Source: Methylococcus mesophilus
GTDB taxonomy: Bacteria; Pseudomonadota; Gammaproteobacteria; Methylococcales; Methylococcaceae
Reading direction: 5' to 3'
Length of the DNA: 64,000 bases
Assembly: GCF_026247885.1 (NCBI RefSeq)
Contig: NZ_CP110921.1
Location: 310,001-374,000, forward strand
A program made the translations under genes and the position numbers. Of this stretch, positions 32,963 to 45,188 are shown piece after piece; the stretch's first letter is position 1; each line of letters opens with the position of its first letter. The notes under the pieces are model-generated. The model worked only from the letters and a program-made list of their open reading frames with translations, ran no database searches and was not told the DNA's origin.

Positions 32963-33813
32963 GCGAGGAAAACTCGGGCGAACATCGAAGTTGGCTGGAG
33001 CGGCTCGTGCACTTCCTGTCCGGGGAACCGGAGAGCAGGGAAGAATTGCTCGAGGCGCTCCGGCATGCCCAGAAGCGTCAACTGATCGAAACCGAAGCCC
33101 TCAATATGATCGAAGGCGTTTTGCAGGTTTCCGAGCTTCGCGTCCGGGATATCATGATCCCCAGAGCACAGATGGCGGTGGTGCCCCAGGATGCGGAGCT
33201 GGAAAGAGTTTTCCCGCTGGTCGTCGAGTCGGGCCATTCCCGTTATCCGGTCATTGCCGACGACCGCGCCGAAGTGGTGGGCATCCTGTTAGTAAAGGAT
33301 CTCCTGGCGCACAGCCTCCGCAACCGCCAGCTCAAGGTCTCCGAAATCATGCGCCCGGCCCTGTTCGTGCCGGAGAGCAAGCGCCTCAATGTGCTGTTGA
33401 AAGAGTTCAAGACGTCCCGCAGCCACATGGCCATTGTGGTCGACGAATACGGCGGCGCCGCCGGCCTGGTGACCATTGAGGACGTGCTGGAGCAGATCGT
33501 CGGTGAAATCGAGGACGAGCACGATCTGGGCGATGAAGAGTACATTTTCCGGAAGAACGAGCAGGAATACACCCTGAAGGCCATCACGCCCATCGAGGAG
33601 TTCAACGAATATTTCGGTACCGATTTCGAAGACGATGAATACGACACCGTGGGAGGAATGATCGTACACCGCCTGGGACACGTCCCGGAACGGGGCGAGC
33701 GGATCGAGATCGGCCCCTTTCGCTTTACCGTGATTCGCGCCGACAGCCGGCGCGTGCATCTCTTGAGGCTGCTGCGCCTATCGCCGGATGCCCTCAGTCC
33801 GGCGGCGGGCTGA
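32959..33813 (+). CDS. corC: CorC/YbeX CBS-domain protein (HlyC/CorC family)
   Basis: Soluble CBS-pair protein of 284 residues. The N-terminal segment (SWLERLVHFLSGEP ... MIEGVLQVSELRVRDIMIPR) leads into two CBS motifs (about 70-190), followed by a CorC_HlyC transporter-associated domain with the DFEDDEYDTVGGMI motif. In enterobacteria it is linked to Mg/Co efflux and, with ybeZ-ybeY, to ribosome maturation. No membrane helix is seen, so it is a cytoplasmic accessory. Its start overlaps ybeY by four bases. Confidence 0.92.
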   Translation: MSEENSGEHRSWLERLVHFLSGEPESREELLEALRHAQKRQLIETEALNMIEGVLQVSELRVRDIMIPRAQMAVVPQDAELERVFPLVVESGHSRYPVIADDRAEVVGILLVKDLLAHSLRNRQLKVSEIMRPALFVPESKRLNVLLKEFKTSRSHMAIVVDEYGGAAGLVTIEDVLEQIVGEIEDEHDLGDEEYIFRKNEQEYTLKAITPIEEFNEYFGTDFEDDEYDTVGGMIVHRLGHVPERGERIEIGPFRFTVIRADSRRVHLLRLLRLSPDALSPAAG

Positions 33814-33816
33814 AAG

Positions 33817-35322
33817 ATGAAAGCCGTGCTGCTCGCGCTGACCGGCGGTGCCCTGCTGCCGTTCGCCTTCGCGCCATTCGGCTACGCGTTGGTGGCGCTG
33901 CTGTCTCTGGCGCTCCTGTTCCGGGTCTGGCTGAACGCCTCCCCCCTGAAAGCCGCCCTGTATGGCTATCTGTTCGGGCTGGGCCAGTTCGGGGTCGGCG
34001 TGTCCTGGGTCTTCGTGAGCATGCACGAATATGGCGGCAGCGACGTGTTTTCGGCCGCCGGCCTGACCGCGCTGTTCGTGGCCTATCTGGCTTTGTTTCC
34101 AGCGCTGGCGGGCTGGCTCGGCGTCAAGGCCGGCGGCGGTTCGTTGATCGTTCGGGCATTGCTGGTATTCCCCGCCGCCTGGGTCGTCACCGAATGGCTG
34201 CGTGGCTGGCTGTTCAGCGGCTTTCCCTGGCTGCAGATCGGCTATAGCCAGACCGATACCGGATTGCGCAGCATGGCGCCGATGTTCGGCGTGTTCGGGG
34301 TAGGCTGGCTGCTCGCCGTACTGGCAAGCCTGGTGCTGTGTGCCTGGTTGCTGGACAGGCGCAGTCGCCGATTGGCACTGCTCGGCGCCGCGGTCGTGCT
34401 GGTCGGCAGCACCCAGTTCGCAAAGGTGCAATGGACTCAAGCCGCCGGCGATCCGATCCAGGTCACGCTGCTGCAGGGCAATGTGCCGCAGGACCAGAAG
34501 TGGCGGCCGGAAGCGAAAAGCGCCACCGTCCAGATGTACGTCGACATGACCCGCCAGCATTGGGATTCCCGGCTGATCGTATGGCCTGAGACCGCGGTGC
34601 CGGCGTTCTATCAGCAGGTGGCGGAGAGCTTCATGGCGCCGTTGGAGGCGGAGGCACGGCAGCACGGTGCCGACATTCTGGTCGGCGTGCCCTACTACGA
34701 GGCCCAGGGCGATCGCTACTACAACGCGGTAGTGACGCTGGGCGCCAAGCCGGGCCGCTATTTCAAGCGCCATCTGGTGCCGTTCGGGGAGTTTCTTCCG
34801 CTGCGGCCCGTGCTGGGCTTCATATTGGAAATTCTGCAGATCCCGCTGGCGGATTTCACCGCCGGGGCACCCCGCCAGACTCTGCTCCAGGCGGCGGGCT
34901 ATCCACTGATCGCGTCGATCTGCTATGAGGACATCTTCGGCCAGGAATCGCTGGCGGGGCTGCCGGAAGGGGCCTATCTGGTAAACGTCACCAACGACGC
35001 CTGGTTCGGCGATTCCTTCGCACCCTACCAGCACTGGCAGAAGGCGAGGATGCGGGCCTTGGAGACGGGGCGTTACATGCTGCGCGCCACCAACACCGGT
35101 GTCACCGGCATCATCGATGCCGGCGGCAAGCCGGTCGCCGTTGCGCCCATGTTTCAACGTGAGGCGCTGACCGGCATGCTGCAGCCCATGGCGGGCGCGA
35201 CACCTTACGCCTTGTGGGGTGACTGGCCGGCGGTCGGGCTATGCGCGGGGATCGTCGGCGTCTGTTTCTTCAGACGCCGACGCAACGTCTTGTTCCCTCT
35301 CGCCGGGGGGGAAGGGATCTAG
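33817..35322 (+). CDS. lnt: Apolipoprotein N-acyltransferase
   Basis: Inner-membrane enzyme adding the third acyl chain to the N-terminal Cys of lipoproteins. 501 residues. About six to seven N-terminal membrane helices (1-200) are followed by a periplasmic nitrilase-like domain with triad Glu258 (VWPETAVP), Lys317 (YFKRHLVPFGE) and Cys369 (SICYED), then a last helix near 470-490. The TAG stop (35320-35322) overlaps the tail of parA on the other strand by four bases. The 3' end contains an imperfect CCCTCTCGCC...GGGGGAAGGGA palindrome. Confidence 0.95.
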   Translation: MKAVLLALTGGALLPFAFAPFGYALVALLSLALLFRVWLNASPLKAALYGYLFGLGQFGVGVSWVFVSMHEYGGSDVFSAAGLTALFVAYLALFPALAGWLGVKAGGGSLIVRALLVFPAAWVVTEWLRGWLFSGFPWLQIGYSQTDTGLRSMAPMFGVFGVGWLLAVLASLVLCAWLLDRRSRRLALLGAAVVLVGSTQFAKVQWTQAAGDPIQVTLLQGNVPQDQKWRPEAKSATVQMYVDMTRQHWDSRLIVWPETAVPAFYQQVAESFMAPLEAEARQHGADILVGVPYYEAQGDRYYNAVVTLGAKPGRYFKRHLVPFGEFLPLRPVLGFILEILQIPLADFTAGAPRQTLLQAAGYPLIASICYEDIFGQESLAGLPEGAYLVNVTNDAWFGDSFAPYQHWQKARMRALETGRYMLRATNTGVTGIIDAGGKPVAVAPMFQREALTGMLQPMAGATPYALWGDWPAVGLCAGIVGVCFFRRRRNVLFPLAGGEGI

Positions 35323-36095
35323 GTCTCCAGTTCGTCGAACAGGGCCTGGAATTCATTGGACAGCTTGTGGTCCGGCGCATAGTAAAGCAGGGGCTTGGAT
35401 TCGCTGTGTGATTCCCTGACTTTCACCGAGGGTGAAATCCGGGTATCCAGTACCGGGTGGCCTTCGGCGAGCAGTTCCTCGACCAGCTTCTGCGGCAGAC
35501 TGGCGCGGCTCTGGTACTGGTTGACGATAATGCCTTCCAGCATCAGGCCGTCGTTGTGGTCCGCCTTGATTTCGGCGATCACCGCCAGCAGGTTGTACAG
35601 GGCCTCGCGCGAGAAGGCATCGCAATCGAACGGGATCAGGCAGCGGCGGGCCGCGATCAGGGCCGAGCGGCTGTAGAAATTGAGCACGGGTGGCGTATCG
35701 ATAAACACGCGGTCGAAGCCGGACAGGGCTTCCAAGGCTTCGCGCAGCTTGTAGATCTTGTAGCGGGATTCGAGCCGCCCCTGCAGCGGTTCCAGTTCGG
35801 GATGAGAGGGCGCGATGTACAGATTGGGGTAGGGCGTTTCGTGGATGACCGCGTTCAGGCCGTCGTCCTGGCCCTTGCCGAACAGGCTCAGGCCCAATGT
35901 GTCCTTGAAGAAGCGGGCGATGGTGCGGTCCTGGTCCGCCACCTTCTGCCCCAAAAGATAATGCGTGGAATTGCCCTGGACATCCAGATCGATGACCAGC
36001 GTCTTCTTGCCTTTGGCGGCGCTGATGGCGGCAAGATTGCAAGTGATGGTCGATTTACCGACGCCGCCCTTCTGGTTGAATATGACCCTGTGCAT
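35319..36095 (-). CDS. Orphan ParA-family ATPase
   Basis: ParA/MinD-type partition ATPase, 258 residues from the ATG at 36095 (GGGGAG upstream); the frame continues ten codons further without a ribosome site. The deviant Walker A KGGVGKST (9-16) carries the signature Lys, switch II is FIDTPP, and LVIDLDVQGNSTH follows the first helix. No parB, parS or chemotaxis neighbour is visible. It sits alone on minus between lnt and leuS, overlapping the lnt stop. Lone ParAs position cargoes such as chemoreceptors or organelles, but its cargo is unknown. It is convergent with lnt and divergent from leuS. Confidence 0.85.
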   Translation of the reverse strand: MHRVIFNQKGGVGKSTITCNLAAISAAKGKKTLVIDLDVQGNSTHYLLGQKVADQDRTIARFFKDTLGLSLFGKGQDDGLNAVIHETPYPNLYIAPSHPELEPLQGRLESRYKIYKLREALEALSGFDRVFIDTPPVLNFYSRSALIAARRCLIPFDCDAFSREALYNLLAVIAEIKADHNDGLMLEGIIVNQYQSRASLPQKLVEELLAEGHPVLDTRISPSVKVRESHSESKPLLYYAPDHKLSNEFQALFDELET

Positions 36096-36191
36096 GATTG
36101 TCTCCCCGAACGCTGCCGCCCTCATGCGTTCATTGCCCGTTCCGGCTTCAGATTAGACGCGGCGTCCGGTATTCTAGCCACTTTTGCTTGA

Positions 36192-39411
<3,220 letters not shown>

Positions 39412-39415
<4 letters not shown>

Positions 39416-40416
39416 GGCTGAAGCCTGAGCAGTTGACCGGGGCGCTCGAGCGCGGCTTGGCGCCTGCCTACGTCCTGTCCGGCGATGAGCCACTGCAACT
39501 GGGGGAAGCCGCGGACGCCATCCGGGCGGCAGCTCGCCAACGGGGCTATGGGCTTCGCGAGCTCTTCCACGTCGAGCGCGGGCTCGGCTGGGCGGCTTTT
39601 CTGGAGGCCTGCGACTCCGCTCCCCTGTTCGGGGACCTGCGTGTCCTGGATCTACGCGTCAATGCCAAGCCGGACAAAGAAGGCGCCGCCGCGCTGCTGC
39701 GTTACCTCGAAAAACCGCCGCCGGATGCGATCCTCGTACTTACCCTGCCGCGCCTGACCAGGGAAGACCTGAATGCAGCCTGGGCGAGGGTCGCCGACTC
39801 GTCCGGAGTAGTCATACAGGTTTGGCCGCTGGAAGGGCGCGAACTGATTGGCTGGCTGGACCGGCGGATGAACCGCTTGGGTCTGCTGGCGGACCAGTCC
39901 GGTCTTCGGCTTCTGGCCGCCCGGGTGGAGGGCAATCTGCTGGCGGCCGCTCAGGAAATCGAAAAGCTGGCCATTCTGTACGGCGCCGGCCGGATCGAAG
40001 ACGAGCAGATCGTATCGGCGGTCTGTGATTGTGCGCGCTATGACGTGTTCGATGTCGCGGAGGCCATGCTAGACGGGCACACAGGCCGGACCTTGCGGGT
40101 TCTGCGCGGCCTCGAAGGGGAGGGCGTAGCACCGCTGGTGGTGTTGTGGGCGCTCACCCGCGAATTGCGGTCCCTGGCTGCGGTTCAACAGGAGATTGCG
40201 CGGGGTCGGCAGGTTGACGGTGTCATGGCAAGGCAGCGGATATTCGACAAGCGCAGGGACGCATTCGCCAGGGCTGCGAGGCGGCTCAGCCGTGACGGCG
40301 TGCTGAATGCCATCCGGCTATGTGCCCGAGTCGACCGGATAGCCAAAGGGTTGGAGCCAGGCGATCCCTGGCTCGGCCTCTCCGACGTCTGCCTCCGCAT
40401 AGCCGCTCCACGTTGA
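39412..40416 (+). CDS. holA: DNA polymerase III delta subunit
   Basis: Clamp-loader subunit that opens the beta sliding clamp. 334 residues. The N-terminal domain begins LKPEQLTGALERGL and YVLSGDEPLQLGEAAD, the family's usual opening. It is followed by an AAA+-like fold without a functional Walker A, as expected for delta, and a helical collar domain. The start is a TTG at 39412, overlapping the lptE stop as TTGA. In E. coli nadD follows; here it is replaced by a small unrelated gene and the A/T-rich block. Confidence 0.93.
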
Positions 40417-40440
40417 TTTCAGATATTGGAAGGTAGAAAC

Positions 40441-40653
40441 ATGAGAATAGACAAGCACGGCAACATGGAACTGACCGAAGAAGAGGACGCGGACCTGCTC
40501 GAGCGCCTCGAGATCCCGGAGAGCGAGCACGACGATCCGCCGGTGGAAATCGAATGCGTCGGCATGGAAAACGATGTCGCGACTTTCAAAGCCACCAACA
40601 CCAAGACCGGAAAGCATGTTCTTATGGTGTTCGATCTGACGAGCCCGGATTGA
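40441..40653 (+). CDS. Small acidic protein of unknown function
   Basis: 70 residues from the ATG at 40441, with GGAAGG upstream; an in-frame TTG at 40426 would add five. The sequence is acidic in its first half (ELTEEEDADLLERLEIPESEHDDPP), followed by a short beta-rich segment (VEIECVGMENDVATFKATNTKTGKHVLMVFDL). No motif or membrane segment is seen. Codon use is GC-rich like the core genes, so it belongs to the chromosome side of the boundary with the A/T-rich block. It probably is a real gene. Confidence 0.6.
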   Translation: MRIDKHGNMELTEEEDADLLERLEIPESEHDDPPVEIECVGMENDVATFKATNTKTGKHVLMVFDLTSPD

Positions 40654-40977
40654 GAAAACCCCGGAATGTACATTTCTCTTCTCCCCTTGGGCCGGGCCTG
40701 CCCGGAGCAGAATTAAATTTGCCCGCAAGATGATGAACATGGGTTCAGCGTGAAGGCACCGGGGATAAGGGGCGGCGCCATTTCCAGCGTCTCAGGCTGG
40801 CCGGTAAATAGAAATATTCCCGAACCTAAGCCGGTGCCATCGACCGCTGCCAAAATTCGCCAATTACCTAACCGGTTCGCTCTGACCCGATATCCCGTTG
40901 TCCTTACTGACGCTCTCGACATCACAACGGTTGGTGTTGGCGGTCAACCCAGCGCGGGTAGCATCAAAACGATCGGG
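40654..40977. other. Non-coding boundary region
   Basis: About 320 bases between the small acidic gene and the first island gene. Open frames exist on both strands (40750-41085 plus, 40713-40925 minus), but they overlap each other and a better gene and match no family. A compact palindrome CCGGGC-CT-GCCCGG lies near 40690-40705. Base composition drops here from GC-rich to near-even, marking the left edge of the accessory block. Confidence 0.4.
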
Positions 40978-41580
40978 CTATCGCCTTGTATTGACAAACT
41001 TCACAGAGAATGGCGGCTTGTAGACCGAGTAAAGGTCGAACGCTGGAGCAAACGGCATCATGTAACCGCTCTGCAATTGGGATGAATCAACGTCGTTGGA
41101 ACAGTACACCAGATTGGAGTCTGCAGCAGAATTCGTTCCCAACTGAACCGAACGTACGACGACATCCTTCGCGGCTACTGAGTTCCCACTTAGCAAAAAC
41201 AACGTTGCATTCCGGCCTGATACTATCGCCATGTCCAATAGATAACGGGACTTGGGATCATCGAAAACTGCGTTGTAGTAATATGCATTACCGGCACAGT
41301 TAGCTTCAGTGAAGTATAGATGTCGCCAATTGGCAATACCATAATAATTCATTCGGACTGCAATGGTCTTTCCCTTAACCTGCATCACGACGGTGGCGGG
41401 AGGGGCACCGGTATCGGCCGTCGGGCTATCCGCCTCGATGACCTGCCCCATCACCTTTCCTTTCGAGTCTACCGCAACTAATACGCCACTCGGAGCCATC
41501 TTTCTGGCGGCATGCGCATGGCCTGTACCGAACATTGCGGCCACCACGGCCAAGAGAATCGCTGAATTTGCTCTCAACAT
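40978..41580 (-). CDS. Secreted protein of unknown function
   Basis: 200 residues with a clear Sec signal peptide (MLRANSAILLAVVAAMFGTGHAHA, cleavage after AHA). The mature part is rich in Asn, Ser, Tyr and Val, with two Cys (in EANCAG and VYCSND) that could form a disulphide. It has beta-rich features (NYYGIANWRHLYFTEANC). It is predicted periplasmic or extracellular. No family was recognised. The C-terminus YKPPFSVKFV may be a beta-strand. Composition is A/T-richer than the core genes. Confidence 0.65.
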   Translation of the reverse strand: MLRANSAILLAVVAAMFGTGHAHAARKMAPSGVLVAVDSKGKVMGQVIEADSPTADTGAPPATVVMQVKGKTIAVRMNYYGIANWRHLYFTEANCAGNAYYYNAVFDDPKSRYLLDMAIVSGRNATLFLLSGNSVAAKDVVVRSVQLGTNSAADSNLVYCSNDVDSSQLQSGYMMPFAPAFDLYSVYKPPFSVKFVNTRR

Positions 41581-41961
41581 GGATTACCCCCAAAGGTTAT
41601 TGCGCCTCTATGGTTCGATCCGCAGCTTGGTGCCCCGTAGCATACCCGAACCAAATTTATAATATAGTTCCTATTCATGACCGTTGAAAGACTGTGGAAG
41701 GCAGTTTCCTTAAGTTGGGAAGATTAAAAACAGCCGCCCACAGTTCGCCCCATTATGGGATTTGCGCATCTGACGGCCATTTTTCGGTGCCGACAACTTA
41801 TTGACTTTGCGCTGATTTGTTTTGCAAGACCGCATCTCAATGGCAGAATTCTCCCGTACAGCGGTTTTTCAGGGTCCCCGATAGTCTGACCGGTCCGAAT
41901 TGTGGGTCCACCTGGCGAGTACTTTCTGGCTCGCGACCAACCCAAAAAGCCAAATACTCTA
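41581..41961. other. Intergenic region without a recognised gene
   Basis: About 380 bases between two minus-strand genes. Small open frames on both strands show no family resemblance. An A/T-rich stretch (AATTTATAATATAG near 41655-41670) may be promoter DNA. Nothing else was identified. Confidence 0.35.
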
Positions 41962-42618
41962 CTAAATGGGATGTCTCCGATTCAGAACATTGGGCAAAAT
42001 GCTGAAAACGACGGGGACGACCCCATATAATATCAGCGTCACTTTTGTGCTGATGAGCGAAAAACCAATAGCGATGGCATAAATTCCGATGGGGATAGCG
42101 ATTAGCTTTGCTACAGCGTTTACTCGGAATGGGTCAAGCCCAGGTGCAACTAATCGATGGTTCTTGGTAGCATATCTCCAGATCATAAGCAGCAGTAGCC
42201 TTGTCACAACAACATTTATACCGTAGATGACAACGGCAAGCTCCTGATCGCTATACTCGCCTATAAGTGCTGTTGGGAACGGCACGAACGTTACTGATGA
42301 CAGGAATAATATATTTAGCCACAGCAACGTTCTGTCCGAGCGCTCGACATGATGAAACACATGATGGTGCGCAACCCAATATACCCCAACAATGACAAAA
42401 CTGAGTGCGTAGCTTAGTAATTTTGGTAATAGTTCGATCAGGCGGGGTCCTAATTGGTCCGTTACCAAGTCATCAGCAATTTCGGGCACCTTAAGGTCAA
42501 TAACCAACAAAGTGATGACAATGGCGAATACCCCATCGCTAAATGCTTCGATCCGCCCAGTACTGAGTCCGCTGAGGGAGTATTCAGCTATCTTTTGTGG
42601 TTCTTGGGAGTGAGGCAT
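41962..42618 (-). CDS. TMEM175-family potassium channel-like membrane protein
   Basis: 218 residues with six predicted membrane helices. The first helix carries FSDGVFAIVITLLVIDLKVP, the hallmark of the TMEM175/DUF1211 family whose first helix lines a K+ pore. HHHVFHHVERSD after helix 3 is also typical. Bacterial members are tetramers of one such unit. The N-terminal 20 residues are cytoplasmic. It lies in the A/T-rich block between unrelated genes; physiological role here is unknown. Confidence 0.85.
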   Translation of the reverse strand: MPHSQEPQKIAEYSLSGLSTGRIEAFSDGVFAIVITLLVIDLKVPEIADDLVTDQLGPRLIELLPKLLSYALSFVIVGVYWVAHHHVFHHVERSDRTLLWLNILFLSSVTFVPFPTALIGEYSDQELAVVIYGINVVVTRLLLLMIWRYATKNHRLVAPGLDPFRVNAVAKLIAIPIGIYAIAIGFSLISTKVTLILYGVVPVVFSILPNVLNRRHPI

Positions 42619-42719
42619 ATTAGGATATACCGTTCCAATCTATATTTTACGAGAAGCATTTCAAGAGCTTCGAAAAAAATATGAAGACCTTGGGCTTTGG
42701 GAAGGAGACACCCGCCAAA

Positions 42720-43109
42720 TCAGCCCACGCGCTGCCAAATCTCGTAAACTTGACCATCGGATGCAGTAAATTCCGTAGGCCGGGGGTTGCCCGGAAAGGC
42801 AAAATTAGCCTTCAAGATATCGTGATCCAGCTCAAATATGCCTAACAACGCCTTGCCTGAAAACGGCCCTTCGTCGGGAATGAAATCGATTCGATGTCGC
42901 TTGCTAGCGGAGTCGATGACGACCTTGCCCGATTTGCTCTTAGGAAAGCCGCCTACGAATTGAGGATATGTGAGCTCCGACCAATCCAATAGAAATTCAT
43001 CCTCGAGAGTGAACCTGTAGCGGAATTCCCTGAAGATAGAATCCGGCAGCCACTTGGTATTGAGCTGGCATCCGATTACTTTCCAACTACCCACTAACTC
43101 ATTCATCAT
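42720..43109 (-). CDS. TIGR03067-type domain protein
   Basis: 129 residues. It begins ELVGSWKVIGCQLN and ends with FAFPGNPRPTEFTASDGQVYEIWQR, matching the lipocalin-like TIGR03067 pattern in which a 'GxWKV' start and a 'PGxPRPTEF' block near the end are diagnostic. No signal peptide. The start overlaps the end of the DUF302 gene as ATGA (43106-43109), so the two are translationally coupled. The function is unknown. The second ATG (43106) is an alternative start. Confidence 0.65.
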   Translation of the reverse strand: MMNELVGSWKVIGCQLNTKWLPDSIFREFRYRFTLEDEFLLDWSELTYPQFVGGFPKSKSGKVVIDSASKRHRIDFIPDEGPFSGKALLGIFELDHDILKANFAFPGNPRPTEFTASDGQVYEIWQRVG

Positions 43110-43534
43110 AAGCTTTCCTCTCTGGTTGTTATTGGCTTTGAAATTGCGCTGGTAACGATGGTTCTCAAGCTAGCAGCCATGTTCGATATTACCGCTTCGC
43201 TCTGCCGGATTCCGTATTCTTCAGTCAGGCTTTCCAGTTTGTGATGTGCTACTTTAGTACAAGATTTATCGCTCCAGGCCAGTATTTTCAATGGGAGCTC
43301 TATGCCGATTGCTGGATTTTCCAGCATCAAATTGGTTCCTATTTCCGGATTTCCGAAGATCAGTAGTTCTTCTTCCTGCATGTCAAGCCCAGCTTGTCTC
43401 GCTCCCCGGCAATGATCTATTCGGGCGAACACCGTCACTCCTCTTTCGCGCAGGGTATGTTCTATCCTGTCGATGGTCTCTTTGACACTAAAATGGGAGT
43501 CATAGATAGTGATGGGTGGTGTCATATCCAGCAT
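43106..43534 (-). CDS. DUF302 domain protein
   Basis: About 142 residues from the ATG at 43534; ATGs at 43573 and 43525 are alternatives. It contains the DUF302 pattern: SVKETIDRIEHTLRERGVTVFARIDHCRGARQAGL followed by EELLIFGNPEIGTNLMLENPAIGIELPLKILAW. DUF302 is a small alpha/beta fold of unknown function, often encoded beside redox and stress genes. The C-terminal tail (SEAVISNMAASLRTIVTSAISK) resembles the usual helix. It overlaps the TIGR03067 gene. Confidence 0.82.
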   Translation of the reverse strand: MLDMTPPITIYDSHFSVKETIDRIEHTLRERGVTVFARIDHCRGARQAGLDMQEEELLIFGNPEIGTNLMLENPAIGIELPLKILAWSDKSCTKVAHHKLESLTEEYGIRQSEAVISNMAASLRTIVTSAISKPITTREESL

Positions 43535-43683
43535 TTTTCCAATGAAAATCACCGTGAAGAATGTGGTTACCAAGCAACCGTTTTCGTAGTCCGTACAGGG
43601 CTGAATGATGGTTTACGGCGCATGCCACGTAATCAATACGTCTTTTGTGACGAAGGGTGGATGGCGGAACGGATATCTCCATT

Positions 43684-45087
43684 TCAAAGTGCCCTGAGAA
43701 AAGCCACCAAATCGGTCTTATCCTGCTCGTTGAGCTTCAATTCCAGAACCAGGTTGAAAAATTCTACTGCATCATCCAGCGTCAGTAGTCGACCATCATG
43801 TAGGTAAGGTGGGGATTCCTTGATTCCCCGCAAGGGAAACGTTTTAATAGGCCCGTCTGCTGAAGCCATCAATCCATTGATCATTCTAGGTTTGTAGAAG
43901 CGTTCCACCTGAAGGTTATGCATCAGATTGTCCGTATAATATGGTGGAATATGGCAGACTGCGCATTGCCCCTTGCCATAAAAAACCTCTTGCCCGCGCA
44001 GCTCGGATTCGCTTCCCTTGCGGGGGTCGAGTTTTCCGAATACATTCAGTTTCGGTGCCGGCGGGAAGTCTAAGAGTTCCTGGAACTCCGCCATGAAATG
44101 GACTTGGCTTCCCCGCTCCAGTACGTTAACGCCTTTTTTTTGAGCGATGACCGGATCACCATCGAAGTATGCCGCGCGCTGCTCAAATTCGGTGAAGTCC
44201 TCGACGCTCTTAAGCGCTCTCTGGGATCCGAACAGCCGCTGCACATACATGCCGCGCAGCGAAGGCGTGTCAATGCGATGACGGAATTCCTGCGGCCGGA
44301 TGTCGCCGACCAAGTGCGTCGCGGAATTGGTGTGGCCGTTAGCGTGGCAGTCAAAACAAGCCACCCCCGAGGAAGGCTTTTCGGAACGCCTGTCCTCGGT
44401 TGTATTGAACTGCTGTTGGGGAAAAGGCGTTACAAGTAGCCTCAGACCTTCGAGTTGCTTTGGATTCAGCACACCATTAAACAGCTCATAGTAATTCGAA
44501 AGCGTGATAAGTTGGCCTTGAGAAACATCTCCGAGATCTGGCCGGGTCGTTAGGAATAGCGGCGGTGGAAACTCGGGCTGGAAATGCGCCATCACATCCA
44601 GATCAAGGTCGAATCTAGTCAGATCACGACCCTCTTGTGCCTTGATGGCCTCTAACCAGGTTGTGGGAAACACCGCCCCACCCTCCGCATGATTGGGGTG
44701 GGGTAACGGCAGGAATCCCTGCGGAAAAACGTCGGCCGCCTTAATCTCCTCCGGAGTCATCGAGGCCAGCTTTCTCCAGGTGACCGTACTAGGCAACTTA
44801 ACGCGCACGCCCTCCTGGACAGGTTTGCCACGGAACATGGTTATGCTTTTCGCCGCTTTATCGCTCAAATCGTAGCGTTCATTCAGCAAAGCAAAATGGT
44901 GCTTCATCACCGTCGGCTTTTCGGACTTCATCCGCTTCATGAGGCTCTCGAAATCATCCCTGATATCCACCGGCGCATAACTTGAAGGCTTTCCGCCAGC
45001 CTCCTTTGCCGATGTTTGGGTACACAGCACAACCAAGGACAAGCTCAAGCCGAGAAATCCCACAATCGTTATCCGCTTCGGTGTCAT
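43684..45087 (-). CDS. Di-heme c-type cytochrome, peroxidase/MauG-like
   Basis: 467 residues from the ATG at 45087 (GAGGAG 7 bases upstream; another ATG at 45093). A signal peptide (TPKRITIVGFLGLSLSLVVLCTQ) directs export. Two CxxCH heme sites: C244-F-D-C-H248 and C375-A-V-C-H379. The second half resembles di-heme cytochrome c peroxidases (GLMASADGPIKTFPLRGIKESPPYLHDGRLLTLDDAVEFF). The 200 residues before heme 1 are not typical of a short peroxidase. It probably acts in periplasmic or surface electron transfer; peroxidase activity is not demonstrated. Related surface cytochromes are known in M. capsulatus. Confidence 0.8.
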   Translation of the reverse strand: MTPKRITIVGFLGLSLSLVVLCTQTSAKEAGGKPSSYAPVDIRDDFESLMKRMKSEKPTVMKHHFALLNERYDLSDKAAKSITMFRGKPVQEGVRVKLPSTVTWRKLASMTPEEIKAADVFPQGFLPLPHPNHAEGGAVFPTTWLEAIKAQEGRDLTRFDLDLDVMAHFQPEFPPPLFLTTRPDLGDVSQGQLITLSNYYELFNGVLNPKQLEGLRLLVTPFPQQQFNTTEDRRSEKPSSGVACFDCHANGHTNSATHLVGDIRPQEFRHRIDTPSLRGMYVQRLFGSQRALKSVEDFTEFEQRAAYFDGDPVIAQKKGVNVLERGSQVHFMAEFQELLDFPPAPKLNVFGKLDPRKGSESELRGQEVFYGKGQCAVCHIPPYYTDNLMHNLQVERFYKPRMINGLMASADGPIKTFPLRGIKESPPYLHDGRLLTLDDAVEFFNLVLELKLNEQDKTDLVAFLRAL

Positions 45088-45188
45088 TTTCATGCTCCTC
45101 TTGTGAGTGCTTAGCATTAGTCACCCGACTCTGTGCATGTAACAGGTTGAACTTCCAAAACCGTGCGCTTTCAGGGCAGTCTAGCCTG

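Noticed and set aside
35290-35320. CCCTCTCGCC...GGGGGAAGGGA at the end of lnt
   Set aside because: Only a 5-bp stem and an imperfect match to the repeat in leuS. Possibly a decayed copy, but it lies in coding sequence and is not convincing.
40713-41085. Opposed open frames of 70 and 111 codons before the secreted protein
   Set aside because: They overlap each other and the 3' end of a gene with a clear signal peptide. No ribosome site or family.
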